Below are positions 26,826 through 35,195 of a DNA stretch of 64,000 nucleotides, one piece after another. Source of the stretch: Parachlamydiales bacterium (GTDB lineage Bacteria; Chlamydiota; Chlamydiia; Chlamydiales; JABDDJ01). Below the pieces are notes generated by a model, which was not told the DNA's origin, made no database searches, and saw only the letters and a program-made list of their open reading frames with translations. Each line of letters starts with the position of its first letter. Position 1 is the first letter of the stretch. The translations under genes and the position numbers were made by a program. The DNA is taken from positions 62,001 to 126,000 of the forward strand of contig JBAZCF010000004.1 of the NCBI GenBank assembly GCA_041671045.1, written 5' to 3'.

Positions 26826-28076
26826 AGCATGGAGCGCTTCGGCGGCTTTACGGCCGCTAGCGCAGGCGCCATTCAGCGAAGCATTATCAGTATATTCCCC
26901 GCAGATATAGATGTCCGGAGAACGGCCTATGGCATAATTCCCTTGTAGAGGAGGGGGATCTTTCTGATCCGGAAGAGCGTGGGGAATGGTGTATCTTTTT
27001 AAGAGTTCCCATTTATCGACAGGTATTTTGAACCATGAACTGAGCTGTTCCTTTGCGGCTTGGATGAGGTTGGGATTATTTTGCCATTCTGTTGAGACGA
27101 TAGAGGCTGAAGCTAGGATTTTTCCTTTAGGAGAGTAGGAAGGCTGCACAAGGCTTGGAAAAGCTAAATTATTGATGGGTCCATCGGACGTACCATTAAG
27201 GTGCAGCAAGGAAGAAGGAGTGTTTGAAAAGGCCGCAGTGTCGATAGCAAAATAGAGAGTGCTTGTACTTTTACTTTTTAATTCCGGAAGGGTGGGAAAG
27301 AGCGCTTTTGCTTGTGGTGCATCTAGGGCTACGACGATTTTATCGCATTTGAATTCTTGGTGGTTGTCAAGGTAGATGGTTTTTCCTTCCAGAGCTTTTA
27401 CAGGCTGATTTAAGCGTATATCAGTTTTCTTAAGTGTTTCTGCAAAAGCTTTAGGGATATAACCCATGCCTTTACGGGGTAATACCGCGGAACCTTCCAC
27501 AAAAAAATGCAGCAGCCATTGGAATATCCCCGGATTAACGGTCATTTCCGTATCCAGGAAAACGCCTGCAAAGAAGGGTCGCAGGAATTTATTGATAAAA
27601 GGTTCAGAGAGTTTTTCTTCTTTCCAAAAATCCATGGTGGTTTTTCCTATCGATCGGAAAAAGGGGCTGCCGGTGCGGAAAGAGGATTTTATGTAGATGG
27701 AGCCCATCTTTACATAGTCAGCAAAATAGGCAAAGGGAATGTTACGCAGTTCGAAAATGGAAAATGGGTGCTTTAGAGGGTTGTAGAGTGGGTACCATTG
27801 GTTGCCATCATAGACAGTCGCACCGGAAGGGAATGGTTTGACATCCATTTCGTAGATGCGGACGATTTTCTTAACTTCGGCATAAGAAGATAAAAGAACT
27901 TGAAATCCTCTATCCAGAAGGTATCCTTCATAAATATCTGTGCGGCATCTTCCGCCGATTTCGGTATCTTTTTCGAAGATAACGGGCGAGTACCCTAGCT
28001 TTTCTAAGTAGTGAGCACAGCTTAATCCGGCTAAACCTGCGCCGACAATGCCGATGTTTATTTTTCGTGGTGTCAT
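26802..28076 (-). CDS. FAD-dependent amine-oxidase/phytoene-desaturase-like oxidoreductase
   Basis: 424 residues. The Rossmann dinucleotide motif IGIVGAGLAGLSCAHYL is at about 7-23, followed by the acidic FEKDTEIGGRCRT that marks the amine oxidase/protoporphyrinogen oxidase superfamily. The C-terminal FAD motif is IYICGEYTDNASLNGACASG. The substrate cannot be told from sequence; small proteins of this kind act on carotenoids, porphyrins, amines or sterol-like molecules. Its start codon is only 4 bp from the end of a palindromic element (28081-28244), which supplies the purine-rich AAAGAAG that would be its ribosome-binding site. Confidence 0.85.
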   Translation of the reverse strand: MTPRKINIGIVGAGLAGLSCAHYLEKLGYSPVIFEKDTEIGGRCRTDIYEGYLLDRGFQVLLSSYAEVKKIVRIYEMDVKPFPSGATVYDGNQWYPLYNPLKHPFSIFELRNIPFAYFADYVKMGSIYIKSSFRTGSPFFRSIGKTTMDFWKEEKLSEPFINKFLRPFFAGVFLDTEMTVNPGIFQWLLHFFVEGSAVLPRKGMGYIPKAFAETLKKTDIRLNQPVKALEGKTIYLDNHQEFKCDKIVVALDAPQAKALFPTLPELKSKSTSTLYFAIDTAAFSNTPSSLLHLNGTSDGPINNLAFPSLVQPSYSPKGKILASASIVSTEWQNNPNLIQAAKEQLSSWFKIPVDKWELLKRYTIPHALPDQKDPPPLQGNYAIGRSPDIYICGEYTDNASLNGACASGRKAAEALHASLTEKGF

Positions 28077-28080
28077 ATAT

Positions 28081-28244
28081 TAGACTTCTTTCGAAATTTC
28101 ATTTGATTGTTAAAGTTACCATTTTTAGCATCTTTTTCGGCAAATTTTTCGACCATATGGTTACATATGCTCTCAAAATTTGCCAAAAAACCTGCTTAAA
28201 AATCGTCAATTTTCTCAACCAAAGCGAATTTCGAAAGAAGTCTA
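28081..28244. repeat. Small palindromic MITE-like element
   Basis: A perfect 18-bp terminal inverted repeat, TAGACTTCTTTCGAAATT at 28081-28098 and its reverse complement at 28227-28244, encloses an imperfect palindrome (CGGCAAATTTTTCGA against CAAAATTTGCCAA). It is 164 bp long with no coding capacity, and both ends are TA, consistent with a TA target site as for Tc1/mariner-derived MITEs. It fills the gap between the FAD oxidoreductase start and the cyclophilin terminator. Confidence 0.6.
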
Positions 28245-28247
28245 TTG

Positions 28248-28279
28248 ATTTGAAGTGCGTAATATTACGCACTTCAAAT
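28248..28279. terminator. Perfect 32-bp palindrome after the cyclophilin gene
   Basis: ATTTGAAGTGCGTAAT is followed directly by its reverse complement, giving a hairpin of about 14 bp with a short loop. It lies 7 bp beyond the cyclophilin stop on the minus strand. It lacks a clean T-tract, so termination efficiency is uncertain. Confidence 0.55.
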
Positions 28280-28286
28280 TAAAGGA

Positions 28287-28886
28287 TTACGATTTTTTAA
28301 TGGTAATCTTTAAAATTTTAATAGGTGTCAGAGGTTTATCTCTTCCGTCCGTAGGGGAATTTTCTATTTTTTGAATAATGGGCATACCTTCGGAGATTTC
28401 ACCAAAAATTGTATGTCTATTATTCAACCAAGCGGTAGGAGCGGTAGTGATGAAGAACTGGCTGCCATTGGTCGAAGGACCACGGTTAGCCATTGCCAAT
28501 AGTCCCGGACGATCAAAACGTGCTTTAGGGGAGTATTCGTCTTCAAAAGTTTTACCCCAGATAGATTGGCCGCCTGTGCCAGTACCTGTGGGATCTCCGC
28601 CTTGAATCATGAATCCTTTAATAATCCTATGGAAAATGATGTCATTGTAATAGCCCTTTTCAGCGAGTGCGATAAAATTTTCGCAGGCTTTTGGGGCAAT
28701 ATCACAATACAAGCGGATGGTAAAAGTCCCTTGTGTTGTTTCAATGGTGGCTGTTGCTGTTTTTGGCACGGCCGATGTATTTTCTGTTGTTTTTTCTGTA
28801 ATCATATTGTCTGCATTTATTGATGTTTGAAAAAAAACTAAGAGAGCCAGGCATAAATAGGCCAAGCAGTGCAATCGTAAAGTCAT
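28287..28886 (-). CDS. Secreted peptidyl-prolyl cis-trans isomerase, cyclophilin type
   Basis: 199 residues from the ATG at 28886, chosen because GGAGGA lies 7-8 nt before it; the longer frame begins within that site. A signal peptide covers about 1-25 (LHCLAYLCLALLVFFQTSINA). The cyclophilin domain has FHRIIKGFMIQGGDPTGTG with the catalytic Arg, LLAMANRGPSTNGSQFFIT, and the WLNNRHTIFGEI signature (Trp and His). It should catalyse proline isomerisation in periplasmic protein folding. The gene is monocistronic, with a TATAAT at 28913-28918. Confidence 0.93.
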   Translation of the reverse strand: MTLRLHCLAYLCLALLVFFQTSINADNMITEKTTENTSAVPKTATATIETTQGTFTIRLYCDIAPKACENFIALAEKGYYNDIIFHRIIKGFMIQGGDPTGTGTGGQSIWGKTFEDEYSPKARFDRPGLLAMANRGPSTNGSQFFITTAPTAWLNNRHTIFGEISEGMPIIQKIENSPTDGRDKPLTPIKILKITIKKS

Positions 28887-28912
28887 AGCGGCTTCCTCCA
28901 TTTTCAAACTAT

Positions 28913-28918
28913 ATTATA
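28913..28918 (-). promoter_or_regulatory. -10 promoter element of the cyclophilin gene
   Basis: On the minus strand TATAAT, a perfect -10 match, lies 27-32 nt upstream of the chosen ATG and just before GGAGGA. A TTGTAT about 19 nt further upstream is a weak, badly spaced -35. Confidence 0.5.
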
Positions 28919-29031
28919 CTTCTAAAATTTTTCAGTCATACAATTTTTCAGAGGACGAAGAAAGAAAAAAAAGACATAAGGACCTTAAACTCTTGATTAA
29001 GCCCTAATCTTGCTTAGAGGAAGAAGAGAGA

Positions 29032-29292
29032 ATGAAGATTAATATTCTATGTCTTGTGTTTTTCTTAAGCACTACTTTGGAAGCCCGGCGTGATGCTGAC
29101 AGTATTTATGACAGGCAGCTTGATAAGATGGAAGAGCGGCGCATTCTTTATTACAATCGGTGGTTCAAACAGCATAAATATCCGAAGTGCGCCCCAATGG
29201 AAGAATGTGAATGCCCTTGCATTCCGCAGCCTTGTCCTTGTCCTCATACCTATTATCAGGATGGAATGGATTGTCATCATGAAGGGCTATGA
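29032..29292 (+). CDS. Small exported Cys-rich protein
   Basis: 86 residues. A short signal-like N-terminus (KINILCLVFFLSTTLEA) precedes a charged, Tyr-rich middle. The C-terminal part is dense in cysteine: Cys53, 59, 61, 63, 68, 70 and 81, in CECPCIPQPCPCPH with histidines at 72, 82 and 83. This looks like a metal-binding or disulfide-rich exported peptide; I do not recognise a family. Purine-rich GAAGAGAGA precedes the ATG. It lies 76 bp upstream of the TPR-exosortase pair, same strand, so it could be the first gene of that unit. Confidence 0.6.
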   Translation: MKINILCLVFFLSTTLEARRDADSIYDRQLDKMEERRILYYNRWFKQHKYPKCAPMEECECPCIPQPCPCPHTYYQDGMDCHHEGL

Positions 29293-29368
29293 AAAAATTA
29301 GTGGCTCCGCTACAAGTTCTAACTAAAGATTAAATTTTATTATTGATTCGTTCTACTAGGGACTGTTC

Positions 29369-31384
29369 ATGCGCAAACTCACCTTAATCCTACTCATTTT
29401 AATCGCAGCATTGGCTGTAGGCGTGCTTGTCACATATTGGCCGAGGATCTCCAATAAAATTGAATATTATTTTCCTCCAGGGGATTCGAAAAGTGATGCA
29501 GCAAAAGCCCAGGCGTTAATTCAAGAAGGAAATCCGAAAGGGGCAATGCGTATTATCCGCAAATATAAGCGTTTGATGGAGGGGCATACTGCGGAAGGGG
29601 ATGAATGGCTAGCTTTGTTTATTGAGGCCTCAGAAGTAATACCTGATTCAACCCAGCTAGCAATTATCTATGAACATAGCCCCCATTTGTTTGATAATCG
29701 TGAAAAATCCTCCTTGTATGTGGGGGATTTTTTCATCCAGAGTGGTCAGAGGGACAAGTATAGCCAGCTTAGGGCCAAGTGGAAAGGGCACGAGACGCAG
29801 CCTGAAATGTGGTTTGTTCTAGATAGCGATAAAATGCTTTTGGATGGAGACAGATTAGAAGCGATAGAATTTTTGAAATCAAAATCTTTTGAAGGTAAGG
29901 CCGATGCAGGTCGTTTAGTGCGTTTAGGCTTATTGAATTTAGTGGCTGAGCCGCAGACTGCATGGAAGTATTTTACTGAAGCAATCGTAAAAGACCCTAC
30001 AAATGCAGACCTTTACGTTTACAGGGCAAAGCTTTTGGAAGCTGCCAATAAGCCTGCGATGGCATTGCAAGAGTATGGCGCAGCCCTCAAGATGGATCCT
30101 AAAAGCTTATATTTACGCGACCAAGCGTCAGAGTTCTTTTTGCGTAACCGGCAGTATTCCCAAGCTTTGGAGTTATGGGCGGATAGTTTAGCTGCTCCTT
30201 CGTCTGATGTCATTTGGTTTAAAGCATTATTTTGGAACAAAGTCCTTATTCCCATAAATTTTGATTGGAGTAAGCATGTGCCCCCGGAGGGCAGTTTATT
30301 GCCTTTAGTCAACTACATGCTGGGACTTAATAAGGGGCAATTTTGGGATGATAGCTCTTTTGAAAAAGTTCCGGATGGGCAGAGATACCTGAGGACGCAG
30401 CCTGCAACATTTTGGCTCCGTCTTCTTTCTGCATTGAAAAAGTCAAAAGAGAATGAGGCAATTCAACTGATAGAGTATGACCCCTTTCAAAAAGAGTCGC
30501 TTTACCCTGAATTGGAACTGCAAATTGCCCGTGTCATTATGTACCGTAAAAACAATACTTTTAAACTGGGCAGCTTAGAGGCACCCTTAAAAGAATCTGC
30601 TGCGGCAAGGCAATCTCCCTTACGTATTTCGGCAGAACTCTTTAACCAGTTAGATACCATTGCAGCACAGCCATTAAAACAAAATGAAAGTCCAAAAATA
30701 CCCGCCGACTTAGATGCATTACTAAAAAGCAAAGACGCTTTTGCGGCTTTATTCCTTGCCGGGGGGTGGATGGAAGCGGCGTTGGTGTTAAATACATCAG
30801 AAATAGTGCCTGAGATTTATCCGGAATGGTATGCCCACAATCTAGCCCAAGCCATTAAAATCAACCGTGGCAATGAAGCAGCGATGGAGTTTTTGACGCG
30901 TCAAAAACAGACCCCTGCTATCAAGTTGTTGATCGGCGAGATGATGATTGCAGAAAAGAATGTCGGTTCTGCCCTTGAGCAGCTTCAGTCAGTGTACAAA
31001 GACAATAACCAATATGGCTATCGCGCTGCTTGGCTGATGAGTTTAATATACATCGACAAGAAAGAGTACGCCCATGCCAAGCAGGTTATCGATAGCCAGC
31101 CACGTTTAAAGAGTGATACCTTAGGTCAGGAAACATTGGCGCGCATTGCTTTGCTAGAGGGAAAGGATGAGGAGGCTTTACAGATATATAACAGGATCTC
31201 TGCAACTTCTGCCGAAGCGCGTTCCTATTTAGCTAGGAAGGCATATGAAACGAAGGATTGGAAAACTGCCCGTCAATTGACAGAACAGTTATTAGTAGAC
31301 TACCCGAACAATCCCACGATCCGTTCCAATATGCAGTCAATTTTGGAAAACGAGAAAACTGCCCATAAAAACACCTTGAAATAG
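29369..31384 (+). CDS. Membrane-anchored TPR protein next to the exosortase
   Basis: 671 residues. One N-terminal membrane segment (LILLILIAALAVGVLVTYW, about 5-23) is followed by a long exported region of tetratricopeptide-like helix pairs, clearest near 225-265 (ADLYVYRAKLLEAANKPAMA, then ALKMDPKSLYL) and at the end (WKTARQLTEQLLVDYPNNP). Exosortase and exopolysaccharide loci often encode a TPR scaffold of this type (for example PrsT-like proteins). It precedes the exosortase gene by 28 bp, so the two are likely one operon. The role as scaffold or glycan-assembly partner is inferred. Confidence 0.8.
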   Translation: MRKLTLILLILIAALAVGVLVTYWPRISNKIEYYFPPGDSKSDAAKAQALIQEGNPKGAMRIIRKYKRLMEGHTAEGDEWLALFIEASEVIPDSTQLAIIYEHSPHLFDNREKSSLYVGDFFIQSGQRDKYSQLRAKWKGHETQPEMWFVLDSDKMLLDGDRLEAIEFLKSKSFEGKADAGRLVRLGLLNLVAEPQTAWKYFTEAIVKDPTNADLYVYRAKLLEAANKPAMALQEYGAALKMDPKSLYLRDQASEFFLRNRQYSQALELWADSLAAPSSDVIWFKALFWNKVLIPINFDWSKHVPPEGSLLPLVNYMLGLNKGQFWDDSSFEKVPDGQRYLRTQPATFWLRLLSALKKSKENEAIQLIEYDPFQKESLYPELELQIARVIMYRKNNTFKLGSLEAPLKESAAARQSPLRISAELFNQLDTIAAQPLKQNESPKIPADLDALLKSKDAFAALFLAGGWMEAALVLNTSEIVPEIYPEWYAHNLAQAIKINRGNEAAMEFLTRQKQTPAIKLLIGEMMIAEKNVGSALEQLQSVYKDNNQYGYRAAWLMSLIYIDKKEYAHAKQVIDSQPRLKSDTLGQETLARIALLEGKDEEALQIYNRISATSAEARSYLARKAYETKDWKTARQLTEQLLVDYPNNPTIRSNMQSILENEKTAHKNTLK

Positions 31385-31412
31385 GGTATTATTGGCATAA
31401 GGGGCCTGTCAT

Positions 31413-32213
31413 ATGCGCAAGTCGGATTATGGGATGATTTTACTCCTGTTGATACTTGCCGTGTTTATCTGGCTGCGCGATCTAGCATGGATGACGTCGG
31501 GGGATGATACACTCCCGGTCTTAGTGGCCCTTCCCTTGTTTGTGTGGTTAGGAACGCCTTGGAAATTCATTCCCGATGGAAGATGCGAGTTTTCACCGTT
31601 TGAGCTAACTCTTGTCGTTGCCCTCTTTGTCTTGGGAATAGGTATCAATAGCACAGTGTTGCTTGCAATAGGTTGGACAGTATTATTGTGGTTTTGGCTT
31701 AGGAAAAGAACAGATCTTGGTTCGCATGATTCTATAAAGAAACTTCTAGTTCTCCCGTTCATTTCATTTCCATGGATTACATTAGATGCAGATAAGATAG
31801 GGTGGCTTTTCCGCTTAACAGGGGCTTATGCGACGACGGCCCTTTATCACTTCTTTGGTGCGGAAGTGCAGCAGGAAGGGACGAATATCATAATTAATGG
31901 TTTGCCTTTATCTGTTGAGGCTGCCTGCAGTGGTTTGAATACTTTACAGTCGATGTTGATCGCTGGGACGGTAGTGAATTATATTATACTGGGAGATACA
32001 TCACGCTATTGGTGGAATTTAGGAGTGATCATAACCTTGGCTTGGATTGCAAATACCTTAAGGATCATATTGCTATCAGGTGTGGCATTAATTTTTGGGG
32101 CTGAATTCGCACTTGGAGGCTTTCATATTTGGGGAGGGTGGGCCGTACTTATTCTTATGTTTCTTCTATGCTGGTGGATTACGTCGTTGCAAGAAGCGAA
32201 GAAAGTTGTCTGA
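31413..32213 (+). CDS. Exosortase/archaeosortase-family membrane transpeptidase
   Basis: 266 residues with about seven to eight membrane segments. The family's catalytic triad is visible: Cys172 in SVEAACSGLNTL, Arg217 in WIANTLRIILL and His238 in GGFHIWGGW. Exosortases cut C-terminal PEP-CTERM-type sorting signals at the outer face of the inner membrane and pass the protein to a surface anchor, usually glycan-linked. I see no protein in this window with an obvious PEP-CTERM tail, so substrates must lie elsewhere or the enzyme serves glycan assembly. AAGGGG precedes the ATG. Its stop is 1 bp from the convergent WecG-STAS gene. Confidence 0.88.
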   Translation: MRKSDYGMILLLLILAVFIWLRDLAWMTSGDDTLPVLVALPLFVWLGTPWKFIPDGRCEFSPFELTLVVALFVLGIGINSTVLLAIGWTVLLWFWLRKRTDLGSHDSIKKLLVLPFISFPWITLDADKIGWLFRLTGAYATTALYHFFGAEVQQEGTNIIINGLPLSVEAACSGLNTLQSMLIAGTVVNYIILGDTSRYWWNLGVIITLAWIANTLRIILLSGVALIFGAEFALGGFHIWGGWAVLILMFLLCWWITSLQEAKKVV

Positions 32214-32214
32214 G

Positions 32215-33741
32215 TTAGGGCCTGCAAGCAATGCATTCGAATATTTTGTCCAATCGGGCCAGTTCGAACTGACGGCGGATTTCCTCGTGGATACAGCATA
32301 AGCGCAGTTTACGGTTTTGCTGTTGTAAGTGGGCTTTGAGTCTAAGCAGGAAGGAGAAACCTCTGCTTTCTATAGTAGTGCAATAGGTAAGGTCCACGGT
32401 GCAATGGCGGTCTTTAAGTGTGGGTTCAAAGCGGGTAAATATCCTTTCGTAATCTTGATTGTTATCCAATTGTCCGAAGAAGCTGATGTAAATGGATTTG
32501 TTGTCCTGATGGATGGTATCGTATAGGGAATTATACTTAGATTGCTGAAGTGTAGTGGCAAGGTCTTTCACCGTCTGATATTGTTGTGCGCTGAGTATAT
32601 CCCATGCTCTATTAGCCTTTAAAAGCAACCGCATGTCGCCGCTCAAGCTAAGGCCGCTCAATTCCTTATCCTGGCGATGGGCGCGTGTCCAAAGCCCGAC
32701 AAGGAAGCTTATCCCTTCTAATGTGATATGGCGCACACGTTTGAAATCCACGACAATATGATCATGGGCAAAGGCTTGGTCTATCAGGTCGCTGTGAATT
32801 TCATGATAAGCGTTGCTAAGTTTTGAAGGGAGCTCTAAGACGGCAATGCTGCGTGTGGAGGCAAGATATAGGCGGATGCGCAGTTTTTCTAAGATGGGTT
32901 CTACATTCCTATAGACCAAGCGATACATGAAACTGCAGTAGCGTTGGTAAAATACCGCAGGTAGGGCCATATAGAGTGCTTTTGGTATACCGAAGAAGTA
33001 GCGTTTCCATAGCCTGCCCGGCTCTTGGAAGATGCGGTAGAGCCATTCCAGGCCGCCTTTTTGCATCCATTCAGGGGCGCGGAGAAGACTGCCGCTAAGG
33101 AAAGAAAAGCAGCCCCCTATGCCAATGCTTGCAGGGACTTTGAGTTCTGAAGAGACGCGGGCAAACCATAATTCCTGCTTGGGATTGCCTAGATTGACCA
33201 GCAGGAGATCGGGTTTAGCGCTGTGGATCTGTTCTAGCAGAAGGGCGTCCCTTTCAGGTTCGACTGCTAAGAGCGGGCCTTCAGTAGCTAATCTTGGAGT
33301 GGCTATCCCTACAATCTTAAGATTTTTTATGGTTGCAGTTAATCTTGCAGCAGCAAGCTGGGCATCGGTCTCTGTACCGCCTAAGAGAAATACGGTAAAG
33401 TTATTTTGAGCCACCGAATAGAGCAGCGGCAGCAGCAGGTTCGAGCCTGCAACCCGTTCTTTTAAAGAAGAGCCGAGAAGTTTGCTTAACCAATAAAGAG
33501 GGGTGCTGTCACATGTGGAAAGGGAGGAGCGCCGTAGAAGACTTAGTAGTTCGCTATTTTTTATGTGGGGCCAATTCCAACAAAGGGAGTTATTTATAAA
33601 ATCTGTATTTATTGTGGCAATATATCTTGCACGAGGATCTGAGGGGTAGTCCTTAATAATGGAAATGATTTCCTGCACAGCTTCGTTCAAACTAACATTA
33701 TCGATGCCTATTCCAAGAATAAATTTTTGATCGCGCTGCAT
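32215..33741 (-). CDS. WecG/TagA-type glycosyltransferase fused to two STAS domains
   Basis: 508 residues. Residues 1-260 are a GT26 (WecG/TagA/CpsF) domain: INTDFIN, then FLLGGTETDAQLAA, DLLLVNLGNPKQELW and SIGIGGCFSFLSG, with GGLEWLYRIFQEPGRLWKRY closing it. Family members add the second sugar to an undecaprenyl-linked acceptor. About 295-400 is a first STAS domain with HITLEGISFLV, lacking the phospho-Ser (Leu-Glu in place of Ser-Ser). About 415-508 is a second with TIESRGFSFLL, which keeps Ser459. STAS domains receive signals from RsbW-type kinases, and one is encoded three genes upstream in the same operon. Such a fusion is unusual; control of transferase activity by it is inference. Confidence 0.85.
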   Translation of the reverse strand: MQRDQKFILGIGIDNVSLNEAVQEIISIIKDYPSDPRARYIATINTDFINNSLCWNWPHIKNSELLSLLRRSSLSTCDSTPLYWLSKLLGSSLKERVAGSNLLLPLLYSVAQNNFTVFLLGGTETDAQLAAARLTATIKNLKIVGIATPRLATEGPLLAVEPERDALLLEQIHSAKPDLLLVNLGNPKQELWFARVSSELKVPASIGIGGCFSFLSGSLLRAPEWMQKGGLEWLYRIFQEPGRLWKRYFFGIPKALYMALPAVFYQRYCSFMYRLVYRNVEPILEKLRIRLYLASTRSIAVLELPSKLSNAYHEIHSDLIDQAFAHDHIVVDFKRVRHITLEGISFLVGLWTRAHRQDKELSGLSLSGDMRLLLKANRAWDILSAQQYQTVKDLATTLQQSKYNSLYDTIHQDNKSIYISFFGQLDNNQDYERIFTRFEPTLKDRHCTVDLTYCTTIESRGFSFLLRLKAHLQQQNRKLRLCCIHEEIRRQFELARLDKIFECIACRP

Positions 33742-33744
33742 GCC

Positions 33745-35193
33745 TTAAGTCCTTTTCTGAAATAGTTTGACCAGCGGGGATAAGAGCCAGCGGATAGTCA
33801 CTTTGGCATCAAAGCTAATACTGCTATTGGCCGCATAGAAAATATCAGAGGCGTATCTTTCATCAATGAGGTCGTCAAAGTTATAATCTAGATTATAATC
33901 CAAATCAGCAAGAGTAATAAAGCCCACTTTAGACTGACAATATAGTTTTTTCCAGTAGTAGGGAAGATTTTCTATTTCATCCCGAGTTTTTGCAGAGACG
34001 CCTATCCAATGAAGTTCTCCACGAATAAGGGGGATAAGCCCGGGAGATTTACGCATGAAAGCAAAGATATAGTGGGCGGGGATATTGAAATAGGGCCAGT
34101 TAAAAATTTTTGTTATGCCTTCGACAGATGGCAGAAAAACAAAGGAATGATCCTGGAATCCATAGGTCATCCATAATAGAAAGTAGAATGGAGAGATAAG
34201 GATAAAGAGAAGAAGGGCAACCAAACGGCCTAAGTAATGAAGAAAATAATGAAGGAGTGAGGGGGGAGTAATCTCGCTAAGTATAAAGCCTTCACGAATA
34301 GTGACAGGTGTGCCGTAATGGATGTTGATGAGGATGTTTTTTTCTACGATGCTGTCCTGAATGGTTAGGCTTTCTCCAACATAGCTTCGACGGCAGATAA
34401 GAGCGTTTTCGATAGTGGAATTTTTATCGACAAGCGACCAGCGTTCTATGATGGCGTTGGGGCCAATGGTTGTGTTTTTATTTATTTTGCATTGCTCACC
34501 GATGAATAACGGACTGATAAGCTTAGCGGTGGGGTGTATTATCGCACCGTGTGAAATCCAGATATCATCTTCGGGACTATAAGCTGTACTAGGAAGTGAA
34601 ACAAGGGACTGTGCATGCGAGAGGATGGAGATGTTCGAGTTAAGGACCTCAGGGGCTGAACGTGTGGATAAGCATGCTTCGATAGTTTCTTTTCTAAATT
34701 TATCTCCTATATGCAGGTGCAGGTCATAGCGGGGTATTTCATGGCTAATACCCTGCAGCAAGTCTGTGGGAAAAATTCCCCATCCCGACCAGGAGTTGTC
34801 CTTTTCAAAAAGCAGAAAGGGGGAGGTCTCTTCGTAGTGTAAAAAGTCATGGGGAAAAACCGGCAGAAAATCTGCTTGTCCGAGCATGTAAATTTTCGAC
34901 GGTGTATTAAAAAAGATTGGTGTCAATGTTCTATAAGGATGATTTCTTGATTTAACAAGATGATATTTTATATTCACTCCCCAGCGGCTGCCATTCCTTA
35001 CGATTTTTTCAATTGCTTCCGGGTAATGGTGAAGGATGATTTCAAAATTCTTGATATTGGCTTTGGAGAGTACTTCCAATATATGGACGATAATAGGCTT
35101 ATCCCCGACACGCCATAACGGAGAGGGGTTATTATGATCTAAATTCTCCGCCTCTCCCGTCGCAATTAATATAACAGTCGGTCTTTCATCCAT
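33745..35193 (-). CDS. Nucleotidyltransferase / hexapeptide-repeat / degenerate sugar-transferase fusion
   Basis: 482 residues. About 1-230 resembles a sugar-nucleotide pyrophosphorylase (VILIATGEAE, then VGDKPIIVHILEVL), but the usual GxGTRL loop is missing, so catalysis is doubtful. About 215-310 is a left-handed beta-helix hexapeptide region (IIHPTAKLISPLFIGE, TIGPNAIIERWSLV). About 320-350 has membrane segments (LVALLLFILISPFYFLLW). The end aligns with the C-terminal half of bacterial sugar transferases: LIRGELHWIGV stands where active enzymes have LKGDMSLVGPRP, without the Asp-Glu and Pro-Arg residues. It lies between the active sugar transferase and the WecG fusion with 2-3 bp gaps. Perhaps a regulatory or scaffold partner. 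Confidence 0.65.
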   Translation of the reverse strand: MDERPTVILIATGEAENLDHNNPSPLWRVGDKPIIVHILEVLSKANIKNFEIILHHYPEAIEKIVRNGSRWGVNIKYHLVKSRNHPYRTLTPIFFNTPSKIYMLGQADFLPVFPHDFLHYEETSPFLLFEKDNSWSGWGIFPTDLLQGISHEIPRYDLHLHIGDKFRKETIEACLSTRSAPEVLNSNISILSHAQSLVSLPSTAYSPEDDIWISHGAIIHPTAKLISPLFIGEQCKINKNTTIGPNAIIERWSLVDKNSTIENALICRRSYVGESLTIQDSIVEKNILINIHYGTPVTIREGFILSEITPPSLLHYFLHYLGRLVALLLFILISPFYFLLWMTYGFQDHSFVFLPSVEGITKIFNWPYFNIPAHYIFAFMRKSPGLIPLIRGELHWIGVSAKTRDEIENLPYYWKKLYCQSKVGFITLADLDYNLDYNFDDLIDERYASDIFYAANSSISFDAKVTIRWLLSPLVKLFQKRT

Positions 35194-35195
35194 CG

